Shown one piece after another: positions 21,241-32,539 of a stretch of DNA of 64,000 bases (positions are counted from its first letter, which is position 1; each line of letters opens with the position of its first letter). The notes below the pieces were generated by a model. It made no database searches, had not been told where the DNA came from, and worked only from the letters and a program-made list of their open reading frames with translations. The stretch is from Hippasteria phrygiana (Eukaryota > Echinodermata > Asteroidea > Valvatida > Goniasteridae): positions 744,001 to 808,000 of the forward strand of contig JAZGUH010000084.1 of NCBI GenBank assembly GCA_037893225.1, in the 5' to 3' direction. The position numbers were made by a program, and so were the translations under genes.

Positions 21241-22140
21241 TTTCAAATGAGAAATTTTACATTTGCAGCCTATTTTACCACTTGACCTGAAATGACCTTT
21301 GACATTGATATGCGACCTTTGACATTGATATGCGACCTTTGACATTGATATGCGACCTTTGACATTGATATGCGACCTTTGACATTTATATGCGACCTTT
21401 GACATTTATATGCGACCTTTGACATTGATATGTGACCTTTGACACCAACATTACATAAATGTTGCACGTTTGGCACAAGTTTGATTGCAATTGGACTTGA
21501 ACTGTTCAAATGAGACTAATTTTACATTTTAAACCTATTTTGTAACGACCTCAAATGACCTTTTACCCTAGTATGTGACCTTTCACATCACCATCATATG
21601 ATGGTTAATCGTTAACATAAAGCACCTATGACCCAAGTTCGATTGCAATTGGACTTCAACTTTTCAAATGAGACCAATTTTACATTTTCAACCTTTTTTC
21701 AACACTTGACCTCCAATGACCTTTGATCTTGATGTGACCTTTGATCTTGATGTGACCTTCAACATTATATCAATGTTTCCATGTTGCACCTCAGGCTCAA
21801 GTTTGATTGCAATTGGATTTGAACTTTTCAAATGAGGCCAATTTTACAGTTTCAGCCTATTTTATAACTTGACCTCAAATGACCTTTGACCTCAAATGAC
21901 CTTTCACATCACCATCACATGACAGTTAACATAATGCACTTATGACCCAAGTGTGATTGCAACTTTTCCTATGAGACCCAATTTTTTCCGAAACTAACCA
22001 AAATGACATGAATACCGACATACTAATGAACACTAATGACCCCTACATGACCTTTGACCTCAGCATTCCGAAGAAGAATTGCATCTTCCCACCCAAGGGT
22101 CACTGCATAATATAAGTTTCATCAAAATCCATGAAAGCAT
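21241..22140 (+). repeat. Higher-order satellite of TGACCTTTGACAT units with perfect DR1 sites
   Basis: A 20-bp unit (GACCTTTGACATTGATATGC) repeats about eight times from 21289 to 21443. Around it, longer units containing TTCAAATGAGACCAATTTTACA and TTTGATTGCAATTGGACTT recur near 21241, 21503, 21662 and 21826. TGACCTTTGACCT, the complement of a direct-repeat-1 nuclear-receptor site, is perfect at 21880-21892 and 22048-22060. No coding function is suggested. Confidence 0.85.
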
Positions 22141-23107
22141 GTAGATCTGATTTTTAAACTTTCTCCCAAAAACTTAACCTGAAACTTTAACATCGTGTAC
22201 ATGTACGGAGCTACGGAGCTACAATGTACAGAGCTATGGTCACACAGAATTTAGGACTGGTCAGTGTCCCCCAAAACATTCGTTTAGGCGACACAAAAAT
22301 GTTTTTATCCTCAGTTGCTTATGCGCCTCTACTGCACAAAAGATATGTCCTGCAGGAACTGAATAATTGTTGAGCTGCAAAAAATTCAACATTTGCTAGG
22401 TAATTATTCAATAACTAAACTTGAATGGATTTTTTCGTTTAATATCTTTAGTCAAAAACTGTGGTATTGTTAAGTAAACACATAATAATAAAACAAAATT
22501 AAGTAAATTAAAACAGTGTAGCTTTAAAGTGGTTCTGTCTGCTTTGGGGCACTGCACCCCAAACATTAATTTTAAAATTTAATTTTAAAAAGCTATTAGC
22601 TTTTCAATGAGACATAAAATGCAAAATTCATTATTGTGAACTTTGCATTTTTAACAAATAAAAGGTCCTCAACATGTACAATAAAACACTGCAAGTGAAA
22701 TGCGATAAATCAGTTAATGGAAGGTGGTTATAAACTCGGTAATAAATTAGTGCAATCAACGTGTGTGTCTAGTGAATCATTGGCCGAGTAGATTGACAAC
22801 AAATAACAGGAAAGCAAATAACTCGGCGTGAATCGGTTCATCGTCGTGTTGCGCCGTGGACCTTAACACCTCCGGTGATACCGATAATTTTGGCAACGTG
22901 ACATTTTCAAGAGACGAAGAGATCTGTCAAGTTTCTGGCAATTTGATCTTGTCACCTCCTCAATGCGCCGGTCCCTCATCTGTGATGTGAATGGCAATCA
23001 AATTGGATTTTCAAATCCAATTTACATTTTGTTGTACCGGTAGCACACTCCTATACTTAGCAATCTCTGCAAGTACATGTACATGTAGCACAAAATAAAA
23101 CTATATA
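22141..23107. other. AT-rich non-coding stretch
   Basis: No gene or bounded repeat seen. Near 22560 there is a TTTGGGGCACTGCACCCCAAA inverted pair; the rest is A/T-rich. Confidence 0.4.
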
Positions 23108-23509
23108 TGTGACCCGCTCCGGAAAAAGGTATATTATGTTGCAAAATATGAAAAATGAGTTTGATTTATGTTTGGAAAGCCCACAATGTAGGCTTTCCTT
23201 TGGTACATGATAGAGTTCCAAAGCCCTTTCCGTTCTGGAGATATCGCGTTTTTGCATATTAATTAGTTCTATGGAGTTCAAATTGCACAACAGAAAAAAC
23301 AGGCTTTGAAATAGCTAGTTCTAATACACTGCAATGGAACAATGCACTCTAAAAAGGTTATTTTTTCACTTTATTCACTGAAATCAACATTGTTGTGCAC
23401 CAAACCTGAAACTTTAGATAATTAAGATTTCACCCTCTCAACGTTGAAAGGGCCATTACACGTAAATGCATAGCGCGACTTATATCACCTTTTTCTGGAG
23501 CGGGTCACA
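23108..23509. mobile_element. TIR MITE (402 bp), TA-flanked
   Basis: Ends TGTGACCCGCTCCGGAAAAA and the complement of TGTGACCCGCTCCAGAAAAA (one mismatch), flanked by TA on both sides (23106-23107 and 23510-23511). TA duplication suggests a Tc1/mariner-type relative, though the flanks are AT-rich. No transposase. Confidence 0.85.
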
Positions 23510-23825
23510 TATTTTAGGAAGACAAAGAGAGTGCACAAAGTACATGTGTAGTAAGTGCTTTTTTATTTCCTTTCAAAAATACAATTTTCTACCGTAATTC
23601 ATCAGTAGGGAGAATCCATTAAATTGAATTTGTTTTAGTGCAGCAATAAAGATTAGTTTGGGACTTTTTCAAAAAGAAATTGTGGATCTGCAACTCGGGA
23701 CTTTGCACACTTGTGAACTTCAGTCACTTCTATCAAGAAATCTTGCGATGTTGGCCCGGAAAGTATGAAATCAGTCACAAAGAGGCACTGCAATGTCACC
23801 ATAGCACAAAATTGTGGATTTTCTC

Positions 23826-23858
23826 AACACAACACAACACAACACAACACAACACAAG
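23826..23858 (+). repeat. Pentanucleotide (AACAC)n
   Basis: Six to seven perfect units at 23826-23858. Confidence 0.9.
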
Positions 23859-23905
23859 AACAACTGTAAATGCTTCCACAATGGAATCAGTTTGAAGAGT
23901 TTCTA

Positions 23906-24300
23906 CCCTAACCCACTTCAGTGTTTTTCATATGGCCCTGCTAAATCCAACTTTTCCAACAAAACTGAAATGAGACGCCTGCTAAATATAACAAAATTCA
24001 ACAGCAAATGTTGGATTCTGCAGTGTACCACCTACACACCATCAGCCTTGGCATTTTGCAGCTACCCTGCCGAGTCCAACAAAATACAACATGTATTTGT
24101 TTGCATGAGCCCCTGCCAAATCCAATGAAATCCAACTGAAATTTTACTAGAAGTCTGCTTCTCCACTACTAAATACGACAAAATCGTATGTTCAGCTTCC
24201 ACCCTGCTATGTGTAAATTTCACAAAATCCAACACACAAGGCCATGCAGTTTCTGTTGACTGCTAAATCCAACAAATTACAACAGCTTTTTACCATTGTT
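23906..24300 (+). repeat. Word-repeat element Z (AATCCAACAAAATCCAAC)
   Basis: The word AAATCCAAC..CCAAC recurs about six times: near 23942, 23985, 24072, 24117, 24223 and 24265, with variants such as GAGTCCAACAAAATACAAC and AAATCCAATGAAATCCAAC. The form AATCC-AA-CAAAATCC parallels AATCC-TC-CAAAATCC at 55.5-55.9 kb and AATCC-AT-CAAAATCC at 47.8 kb. Confidence 0.7.
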
Positions 24301-24829
24301 TAACCCTCGGAGCAACTACGGCACTGCAGCGGAAGTAGTTTTTTCGTAATTTTTTAATTACTAAAACATGTTCAGGCCAATATTGCAATTTTTTTTGTTG
24401 AACTCGAGTCGAAAGCCACAGTTTCAGACTGTGCAATCAAATTTAACACAGAGGTCCGCACAGGACATGCCAGCCCTGAGAAAGTAAGCCCTCTGGCATG
24501 TGTTTGGCTGAGCCCCATTCAAGCGTGTGTTATCTAATGCCTTTGTGGTCGGTATACACAAAGGGTTTACCCCTGGGCAGATGCCAGAGCAATCAATCAT
24601 TCTGTCATTATAATTAGCCACGTTTCTGAATGGCAATAGGATGGTGTCTGACCCAGAAATAGCATCAGGGTACTCCTGGCTGGACTTGCCCGTAATACAA
24701 TAATACTTCCACTGTAGTGCATTTGTGTCATCTTGTATATATTTTTAAAAACTTGCTTCCAGGGTTAAAAAGTCGTATCCTTATTGAGCGATCCCCACAA
24801 TGTCGCTTCCTACATTGTCTGTTGTATCG

Positions 24830-25060
24830 AAAAAATTGGGTGTGATCTCTGGCTACACGGCATTCTGGGTTTATGACTTCTGACTAGCGCCCACCCGAAC
24901 AAAGATACTGACAATTTGGGAGACCGCCAACATAGGGCAAGATAGCTCAGTTGGTAGAGCGCCAGTACGGTGTTCCGGAGGTCGCAGGTTCGAATCCTGC
25001 TCCTGCCAGTTTCTTTGTTCAGTTTGAAAATGTATTGTTGGATTTTGTTTGAATTTAGCA
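24830..25060 (+). repeat. tRNA-like dispersed repeat (SINE), copy 1
   Basis: A tRNA-like segment (24936-25008) has the A-box TAGCTCAGTTGGT and B-box GGTTCGAATCC, a good T arm and a near-complete acceptor stem, but a poor anticodon arm. The flanks (TGGCTACACGGCATTCTGGG upstream, TTTCTTTGTTCA downstream) recur with it at 47309-47525, so the unit is a repeat, not a gene. Confidence 0.75.
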
Positions 25061-25098
25061 GAGTTAGGGGTAATTGTATAACTGCATGAAATATTCAC

Positions 25099-25318
25099 TT
25101 TAACCCCTTGGGCACGGTATTTTACGGGAGACGTCGGGGTGTTGCAGCGGTTCTTGCAGCCAAATCGAACCGCTACAATGTTTTTGTGCAGTCAAGCATG
25201 ACATAAACAATAATCCAACAATGGATTGAAACTGCACAAATGGCGGCCAATGGCGTCATCCGGCCTGGTGGCACTTTTTTGGGGACACCATATGGCGTCA
25301 TCCGTACGCAAGTGGTTA
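25099..25318. mobile_element. TTAACCC-end MITE, copy 1
   Basis: The ends TTAACCCCTTGGGCACGG and CCGTACGCAAGTGGTTAA are inverted. The body (TGTGCAGTCAAGCATGACAT.., ATGGCGTCATCCGGCCTG) recurs inverted at 48718-48935. The boundary is approximate and no TSD is assigned. Confidence 0.75.
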
Positions 25319-25517
25319 ACACATAAACAAATCTGACAATGTTTACTTTTCAGTTTGTACGCTCTGGGAGGGGAAGGGGCTCTTTTGTACGCTCGTCACA
25401 AAATGGTGACAAAATGGATGGCCCATTAAACCATTGAATCTGATTAGTCTATGCATACAATTCATAATTGTTTAAATAATACTTGCACCATACCAACTTT
25501 ATTTGATTCAATTTTCA

Positions 25518-25608
25518 TTAATCTTCATTTTTCTTATTCATCTTCATTTTTCTTATTCATCTTCATTTTTCTTATTCATCTTCATTTTTCTTATTCATCT
25601 TCATTATA
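25518..25608 (+). repeat. 19-bp tandem repeat ATCTTCATTTTTCTTATTC
   Basis: Four and a half near-perfect units in tandem. Confidence 0.9.
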
Positions 25609-25861
25609 TTAAAATTGTCTATTATATCAATTACTGCATCTGTACATTTTTTTGATCTGTAAATTCTGAATACATCAATAAACACCATATTTCAAAGTCC
25701 ATCCCATGCATGCATAATTATCTGGGTTTGGCTGCGGCAGGTTTGGGATGAAATAGGAAGTTTCTTTACAGAACTGTGGTGCATGTAAAATATGGATAGG
25801 AATTTACGTTTAATTCGATGTAAATGTTTAGCAAAACTTTCCCGTAGCGTTTAAACATTTA

Positions 25862-26760
25862 AGCCCATTTCACACGAGCGCTGGAAACACACATCTGCGA
25901 TGATTGGCGCCGGGTGTCTGACACCCCACGATGCCTGCGATTTCCTCGCAGGCTTTCCCACGATACAACAGTCCGGCAGCGGGCGTCCCTTGTTTTGTAG
26001 CATTTACGTGCATGGGTCAAAGGTTACCTGTTTTTCGCTGGTACTGCGTGGAATTTCCGCGCACCAGTGATTTTCCCGTGACGCGCGTGCTTTCATTCCG
26101 CATTCATTTTTATATACAAAATGTATTTATTAAAAGCAAACAGATGTATGAAGCCAAACCACAGTCCACAACCAGAACAATGCACGTTCAATGATATGTG
26201 CCGCTGGTTCCCCGTTAACATCCAGTATTCTTTATGGGTACGTGCTGTTGGAACCAGTGAATTGGGATAGTCTCTCATTCGTGCCGTTTTGCACCAAGTA
26301 CAAGTCACACCAACATTGGGCAGTCTTTTCCATGATCAGGTGGACAAATTTTATTTAATGAACAACTTTTCTCCTAATATTTAGTCAGGAAATACAACTA
26401 GGCTAACATATATAAGTAGAAAACACATGCCCTTGGCTTTGTAATTACAGTCGCAGATCATTCTGCTGTGTTTTATTCCTCCATGGCTATACCAACACAT
26501 CGAAACATGAAAACAACCACGAAATTCTGACGCATTCAAAATAGGCTAATGTGGCATTTGCACATCGGTGATCATTGCACGGATGTCGCATCGATGCGAA
26601 CTTTTGGAGGAGGTCTCAATCCCCGTCACGAACCACATGGGACCCGCGCGATTTGGTGACAGGGATACACTTTCACACGGCACTGAATCCGTGTGTTGGT
26701 GACATCGATGCGATTTCATCGCACGGGACCCGTGTATCCAGCGCTCGTGTGAAATGGGCT
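25862..26760. mobile_element. PIF/Harbinger-like element (899 bp), TSD TTA
   Basis: Ends AGCCCATTTCACACGAGCGC and its complement, flanked by TTA at 25859-25861 and 26761-26763. The repeat copy near 47.1 kb is an empty site (TGTTTAGTCAATAC against CATTTAGTGAACAC), confirming the duplication. No transposase frame is left. Confidence 0.85.
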
Positions 26761-27152
26761 TTAGTGAACACTTCAGAAATGATGCTGCCTGTCCCAGTAT
26801 TTGTGCAGTATAACTTCGTCACGTATAAATGCGATTGCACAAGTGCCTGCAGCCAGCTGGGAATAAGCCTTTTGCGAGTGACCCGTACTTTGACCCCGCT
26901 GCGTAGTGATTGTTGCCACGACACGTGATTCGGGGCAAGCTTTCTCGCATACGCGCGTGCAGACACAATGTCAATGCATATCGCATACGTGTCCACTTGC
27001 CGTGATCGAAGTACATGTACGCGATTCATACGTTTCTTGTCACTTTAAAACGATAAATTTCCACGCAGATTTTGTCAGACTCTAGTACTGGTTATTGTTA
27101 GAATCTAGACATTAACATAAAATACGAAGTTTGTGGGATTTAGTGCTTGAGA

Positions 27153-27496
27153 ATGCCTGCGAAGAAGCACTGTTCTTACGGAACATGCAACAGCGACTCG
27201 CGCTTTTCGGACCGTCTCCACATGAATGGCGTTTGTGGCTACCCTTTCCGAAGCCGAAGTCGAACCGTGAGAAGTGTCTCCGTTGGATAAAAAACTGCTC
27301 CAGAAAAGACTTTTCGGCAGAGAATGTAACTTACAATACTTACATTTGCTCCAAACATTTCGTCGGTGGCAATGGGCCAACAGATGACTACACCGACCCA
27401 ATACCAGCTTCGACATCTAGCGCGGTGGAGATGAACAATTTTGTTTTTGTTTTTATTGGGAGGGGGCTAATCATACATCCTGTGTTACGATGTTGA
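27153..27496 (+). pseudogene. THAP-domain transposase N-terminus, one frameshift (right copy)
   Basis: ATG at 27153 opens MPAKKHCSYGTCNSDSR. After a single missing base near 27205 the domain continues as FGPSPHEW..LPFPKP..EKCLRWI, then the full TYICSKHF (C-x2-H) and a DPIP ending. This copy keeps the second half better than the copy at 8.0 kb. It ends at the stop at 27494-27496 with no catalytic domain. Role in family: sequence-specific binding to transposon ends. Confidence 0.72.
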
Positions 27497-27705
27497 GTCA
27501 ATGTGATGGAACTTTTTGTTTCAGGGCCTTGGTTAACCGATTGTAAATTTTGGTTGAACTTCTTGTTCTTTACAAGATGAAGTGCTTTTTAAATTTTGAA
27601 AATAGCAAGAAAGAACCGGTGTGTGCAGGCAAAATTCAAGGAATGATCAGAGTATCCTATTTTGTTGATCATCTCAGGAAATAGCCGCAGTGAGTCAAAG
27701 TTCGT

Positions 27706-28212
27706 TTAGGGGGTAGGGAGGGTGGGGGTTGTTAAAGACATCAACAAAATCTCTCTTTCCATTCTTTTTTTATTTGTGGGAAAGGTTGGAGGAAGAAAGA
27801 TTCTGTTGAGCAAGGTCTCATTATCGGTTTTTACGTAAGTGACTGGTCTTGCAGAAATTGTTTTTGTATATTTACGAATAAGTTTTCGCCGGTCGTAATC
27901 CGCTCGAAAACAAATCAAATAATTGAAGACATCGTATAGTCCGAAATCTGGTATATTCGAGAAATCCTTCGTGAATCCAGGAAGATTAAATGGGTCGGAA
28001 AATGTGCAGCCAGCGTCTTTCAATCTTTTGTCAAGAGTTTTCTTCAAGTTGGGGCTTGAAAGATTCGATCGGGTCGGTTGTCAATTTCAGATTGGCCACG
28101 CACTTGCACAGTTCAACCAGTTCTTTCTTCAGGTAACCCGTTATTGAAACCCCTCTCTCTTGAAGAAATGTCTGCAGTTTTTTCACGTTCCAACCTTCGA
28201 AGTTGTTATCCA
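27706..28212 (-). pseudogene. SAP-like N-terminal fragment of a SWIM/YqaJ-type protein, frameshifted (right copy)
   Basis: From the ATG at 28212 (minus strand) it matches the 6985-7374 frame through about residue 50, shifts near 28045-28075, and resumes with DPFNLPGFTKDF and FGLYDVFNYLI. It then continues past the left copy's stop for about 40 residues to 27706. Same family remarks as the left copy; neither has the nuclease domain. Confidence 0.6.
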
Positions 28213-28548
28213 TTAAAGAAACTATAATTGCTAAAAATAGGCCGCGTTTCGAGAAGAACATACAACATCTACTGTAACAATTCGAGCAGTTGTTGTGTTT
28301 TAGAGTGGTGACAATCTCTATCGTGCGCTGTTTCACCCAGCGGTAGTTCCAGATACCAGACAGGGAAACCACCACTGGCTGTGCGTCGCCACGTTGCGGC
28401 TTGCCCCGAATCACGTGGTCTAGCAACAACGGTACTGACGTGCATAATAATGATCAGTCTGGCAACGACCGGCGCACGCTGTGCATCTTAGATTGAGCGA
28501 AGACGGGGTACAAGGATCTATGCAAATCAACGCGCAAAAGGCTTATTC

Positions 28549-30436
28549 CAATTGGCAATGACTCCAGCTTGCGCAGGGCCAGGAACTGCAACCAATGGCG
28601 TATTCATTTGCCGGGAACCGGCTCATTTAATTGGTTGAGATATTATCATTACTGTCCATCAGCAAAGAACTAGCGGCAAAGTTCCATAAACTAGCGCCAT
28701 GTCATCAAAGTCCGGTGGCCTGCCGCTGAACCCAAATTAAATAATAAACAAGAGATGCATTGTATAATTTGAACAATGTGGCTGTCAATCATTCTCTGGA
28801 AAGGCTTCTTTTTTTTTAGCCGAGTTTATTTTTTGGCAATTTTGTTTTCAAAGGCCGTGGAAAACTTTATACGAAAAATGACAGAAACTGAAATGAACAT
28901 GAAATTTCAACCCTGTTTTGTGTACATGCACATGGATAAACGATTCGGGGGGGGGGGGGGGGGGAATGATATTTCCAAGTCCAAATAATGTTATTAAATG
29001 TATATCCTTTTTTCGTAGTAGAGGTTAAAAGTGGATTGGAAAAAAGGCCTGGTATTGCTAGTCCAGATTTTATACTAGACCAAATTTAACATGACAGGCT
29101 GGCTTTTTATAACGACTGCTCCACCATTGGGGAAAAGGTGTCTTTACCCATGGGTCCGTACTCGTCAAAAACAACTAAAAGTTTACAAACACAAATAATG
29201 CACATTCCTGTGATAGATCCCAGCCCCGGGGTCCCCTCCCTAAGGTCTATAGAATTTTATATTTTTTTTACCCCTGCCAACACAAAATAAATTCTGGGTC
29301 ATCATTTTCCTTGTTATGGAAGGGCACATGTTCGTTTTTACCACCGCAAGGGCACAGTGACTTCGAATGTCAAATTTTGTTTTTAAGGGAGCGGTGGAGT
29401 TTACAGCGCTTGGAAAAAAAATCAACCCCAAATTAGGGTCTGTCGATGAGAATTTTCAATTATTGATATAGCAGAGATCCAACTTTGATTATATTCGATA
29501 TATCGATTATACACACGTACAAGTTAAAGACTAAATTAAGGGGGGGAGGAGGAGGGGGGGGGGGGGGGTAAGCTATTTTTAAAAACAATTTCCTCACCGG
29601 TGTTAAAAGTCATGAAAGTGCTAGCCCTTGGTTTGATTACTACAAAACACACCAAGTGATGATTTTAGCAAATTCAAGTTCAGAGAAAAATAAAGAAATA
29701 TGACAAACTCAGAATTGTTTGACAACTCGGTATTTTAATCAGAATACACATGTAGGAGAGGCGGCATCTGTGTGGCGAGCATTGATCGCGGCCCAGCGGT
29801 GTATTGAAAAAATCAAACGCAAACAATTGTACATTGTGTATCATTGACACAATAGATAGTTGCCGGTCATTGAGAGATGTATCAATTAAAAATCCCTGGA
29901 ATGTGATCAAGTACTAAAGGCATTTTTAATGCTTTGTAAATTACATTTTTTTGTAAATCGATTTACAAACATCGCAGATTCTTTGTAAATAAAACTGGAA
30001 GGTAGATTGAGTATATAAATACAAGGTCCCTTTTTTGAAATTTGAGTTCCGTTTAAACGTTTGGGAAAATTTCTAAACAGATTTTAATTTTGTTTTGTTT
30101 AAATGTTTAAACGTATTTAAACGTCCCATCCTTATAAATGTAAAATATTAACTGTAAAACTTTACATGACTGCAACTTTATGCGTATTTGTACAACTGCA
30201 TTGACACAGAATTAAAGTTTAAAAACTTGGAAACTTGTGAGATGTGCTCTTTAAACCGTGGATGCAGACAAGGTGTAAAAGGTAATTATCTGCTTCATTA
30301 CCTCTCTGCCCTCCTTCAGCGATTCCCCTAAGGAGCATTTATGAGAGTAGGCAATGCGTGCACAAGGTCTAAAATGTCTTGACTCTGATTACCATAGGAA
30401 CTACATGTATATGTAGTCCAGCAACCACCCAATTCA
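28549..30436. other. Non-coding stretch with G tracts
   Basis: 28549-28660 is the flank of the dispersed repeat that also lies at 46.97 kb. Poly-G runs occur near 28948-28964 and 29540-29569. At 30045-30125 several GTTTAAACG words occur. No gene is supported. Confidence 0.4.
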
Positions 30437-30439
30437 GTG

Positions 30440-30780
30440 TTGTATGGTGGCCCTGAAGGGACATCAAAGACGCAAATGTTCTTTACGACATCGTACATTT
30501 TTTCACGATTGTTGCAAACAAATTTACGACATCACAAATTTTGTTTACGACATCACAATTTTTTTTACGACTGTTGGAAAAAATTTTTTTACGACTGTCG
30601 CAAATTTCTTTCACGACTGTCGCAAAATTTTTTCGCGACTGTCGCCAATTTTTTTCGCATTTTTTACGCCTGTCGCAATTTTTTTTACGACATCACAAAC
30701 TTTGTCACGACTTTTTATATTCACGACATGCATCCAGGTCGTGAAGTTTTGTCGCAAATTATTTACTAGCATCTTAAGGG
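30440..30780 (+). repeat. Array of CGACNGTCG/ACGACATCACAAATTTT units, copy 1
   Basis: After GGTGGCCCTGAAGGGACATC, about ten units of 20-24 bp follow, each like TTTTACGACATCACAAA or TTCACGACTGTCGCAAATT. Many contain the short dyad CGAC-TG-TCG. It shares its lead sequence with the inverted array at 32.18-32.48 kb. The open frames through it are a by-product of the repeat. Confidence 0.85.
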
Positions 30781-30924
30781 GTCTGCTGCTGACCCTGTGC
30801 ACCCGATACTTGAGCGCTTGGGGATTGCATTCCTCCTTTCCTCTCGTGGACACAAGCGCATTTAATGGGTAGTGTGAGTTGTTGTAATAGCCATCCACTC
30901 CCCCAAAAAGGATTGGGGGGACAT

Positions 30925-30946
30925 GTCCCCCCCCCCCCCCCCCCCC
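30925..30946 (+). repeat. Poly-C tract
   Basis: About 19 C in a row after GGGGGGACATGT; typical of the homopolymer runs in this window. Confidence 0.9.
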
Positions 30947-31289
30947 TGTAACCCCAGCATCTCTGCCCATGTACAGGTCTGTGGTTCGTCCAGTCATCAT
31001 GGCCATGGTCCAGTTGTCCGATTATTTCCTGATAAAGGATTTTGCTAGCAGAGCATTGACAGATATATGGAATAGGGGAGATTTGGGAACACGATTGAGG
31101 GGGGTGGGGATAGGCAGGGATTGTGTAGGTGGATGGCAACACTCTTTACTGCTGACCCTGACTTTGTAAAGTGCTTGTAAGTGGAGTTGGAGATTGTATG
31201 AATGGTCTTGTAAAAGGGGAAGTTGCTATGGGTGTAAGTAATTTACAAATGTACAATGAATAAATTGAGAACCAGACCATATGCTCCGA

Positions 31290-31565
31290 ATACGGACGCG
31301 TGACATTTTCCACGTCACGTCATAATATCTCTCTAAATCCCAAAGAGTGAAATTAGGGACTAGACGATTTAGAGTGAAAATCACTTTGTTTTTAGATTGA
31401 ATATTCTAAAAAAAAAAAAAAACATCAGTCGCCACTCCAGTAAAAATTCGATCTTTTCAATTGAATGAATTTCACTCTTAAACGTCTGGTCCCTAGTTTC
31501 AGACTGTGGGAGTGAATTTTCACTCGAGTAGAGTGATTTTTCACTCTTTAAAAATAAGCGGATAT
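31290..31565. repeat. Element with AGAGTGAAA/TTTCACTC words
   Basis: AGAGTGAAA or its complement occurs near 31346, 31371, 31469, 31512, 31530 and 31541. GGGACTAGACG and CGTCTGGTCCC (31353 and 31480) form an inner inverted pair. No TSD is assigned. Confidence 0.6.
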
Positions 31566-32174
31566 CTATCCGGAAACAGTTAAAACTGAGATACCGTAAT
31601 TGGGTTTTTTGCAGGGGAAAACCCGTCATAAATTACATAAAATATGGATAAGGCTAATAATGAAATACATATCTACTTTGGGGAAAGTATGTGAGATACA
31701 TTTTTAACTGGCAGTGTTGTTATTAAAATGCAGTTTTCTGCACTTTTAAAGGAATAGTTCCCATTAGCCCTTAAATTAGAAGCCATAATTACTAAACGCA
31801 ATCGGTCCTCTATGAAATATAAGCATGTAGATTATATTTGCTAACAATTTTGCTAAAAATTGTAGAATTTTGTGGATGGAACAAAAAATGCTTGTATGAA
31901 TAATAAACACACTTTGTTGACCACATTTTACTTGATCTATTTGAGATTTTGAAACTGCGACTGGTAATCGACTAATTTAAATATAATAAGTTAAACCAGA
32001 TTTGGCAAAATAGTAAAATTGATATGATCATTCCCTTAATTTTTGTATTATACCTCACAGGGGCGGAGGCTTGAATAAACTATGTACATGTGCCTAGTAC
32101 GGTGTAGGCAAAGCAGCCCTCTTCTATACGTGATTCCAGTCCTGACCTTTGCGCTGCTGCTTGTCCGGGTGAAC

Positions 32175-32480
32175 CCCCTAGACCACTGAAAACAAAATTT
32201 GCGACATAAAATTCACGACTTAACTGCGTGTCGTGAATTTTATATCAAACAAAATATGTTATGTCGTGAACAATTTGGCAATGTCGTATACAAATTTGCG
32301 ACGGTTGTAAACACAATATGCGAACGGCGCAAACAAAATTTGCGATAGTCGTGAAAAAATGTGCGACATGTTGCGAAAAAATTTACGACGGTCGTGAAAA
32401 AATTTGCAACGTCGCGAAAAAATTTGTGATGTCGTAAAAGAACATTTGTGTCTTTGATGTCCCTTCAGGGCCACCATAGT
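32175..32480 (-). repeat. Array of CGACNGTCG units, copy 2 (inverted)
   Basis: Read on the minus strand it begins GGTGGCCCTGAAGGGACATC and has about twelve units such as TTACGACATCACAAATT, CGCGACGTTGCAAATT, CACGACCGTCGTAAATT and CACGACTATCGCAAATT. Units differ mainly in the two to four bases inside the CGAC..GTCG dyad. It ends with a hairpin at 32205-32245 (AAAATTCACGAC/GTCGTGAATTTT). Confidence 0.82.
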
Positions 32481-32539
32481 GTTGCCTTCAGGCTTGTACA
32501 CTGTACAGTACATGTACTTGTTATATGTCCATGAAATAA

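Larger units (their letters stand above)
26862..28547 (-). mobile_element. ISL2EU-like DNA transposon, right copy (inverted relative to the left copy)
   Basis: Reverse complement of 5967-8347 minus the nested MITE: 1,686 bp with AATAAGCCTTTTGCG ends. The flanks belong to a dispersed repeat whose copy at 46975-47172 is uninterrupted and reads TTGGAATTCC where this copy reads TTGGAAT-[AAGCC..GGCTT]-ATTCC, giving a 2-bp AT duplication. Both coding remnants are present and broken. Confidence 0.75.

Noticed and set aside
24936..25008. Functional tRNA gene
   Set aside because: Good A and B boxes and T arm, but the anticodon stem does not pair, and flanking sequence on both sides is repeated at 47.3-47.5 kb, so it is a SINE-type repeat.
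5967..28547. A single 22-kb inverted duplication of host DNA
   Set aside because: Similarity stops exactly at the element ends on both sides and the outer flanks differ, so two separate transposon insertions explain it.
30480..30720. CRISPR-like regular array
   Set aside because: Units are imperfect, spacers are not unique, the lead sequence is that of a dispersed eukaryotic repeat, and no cas-like gene is present.
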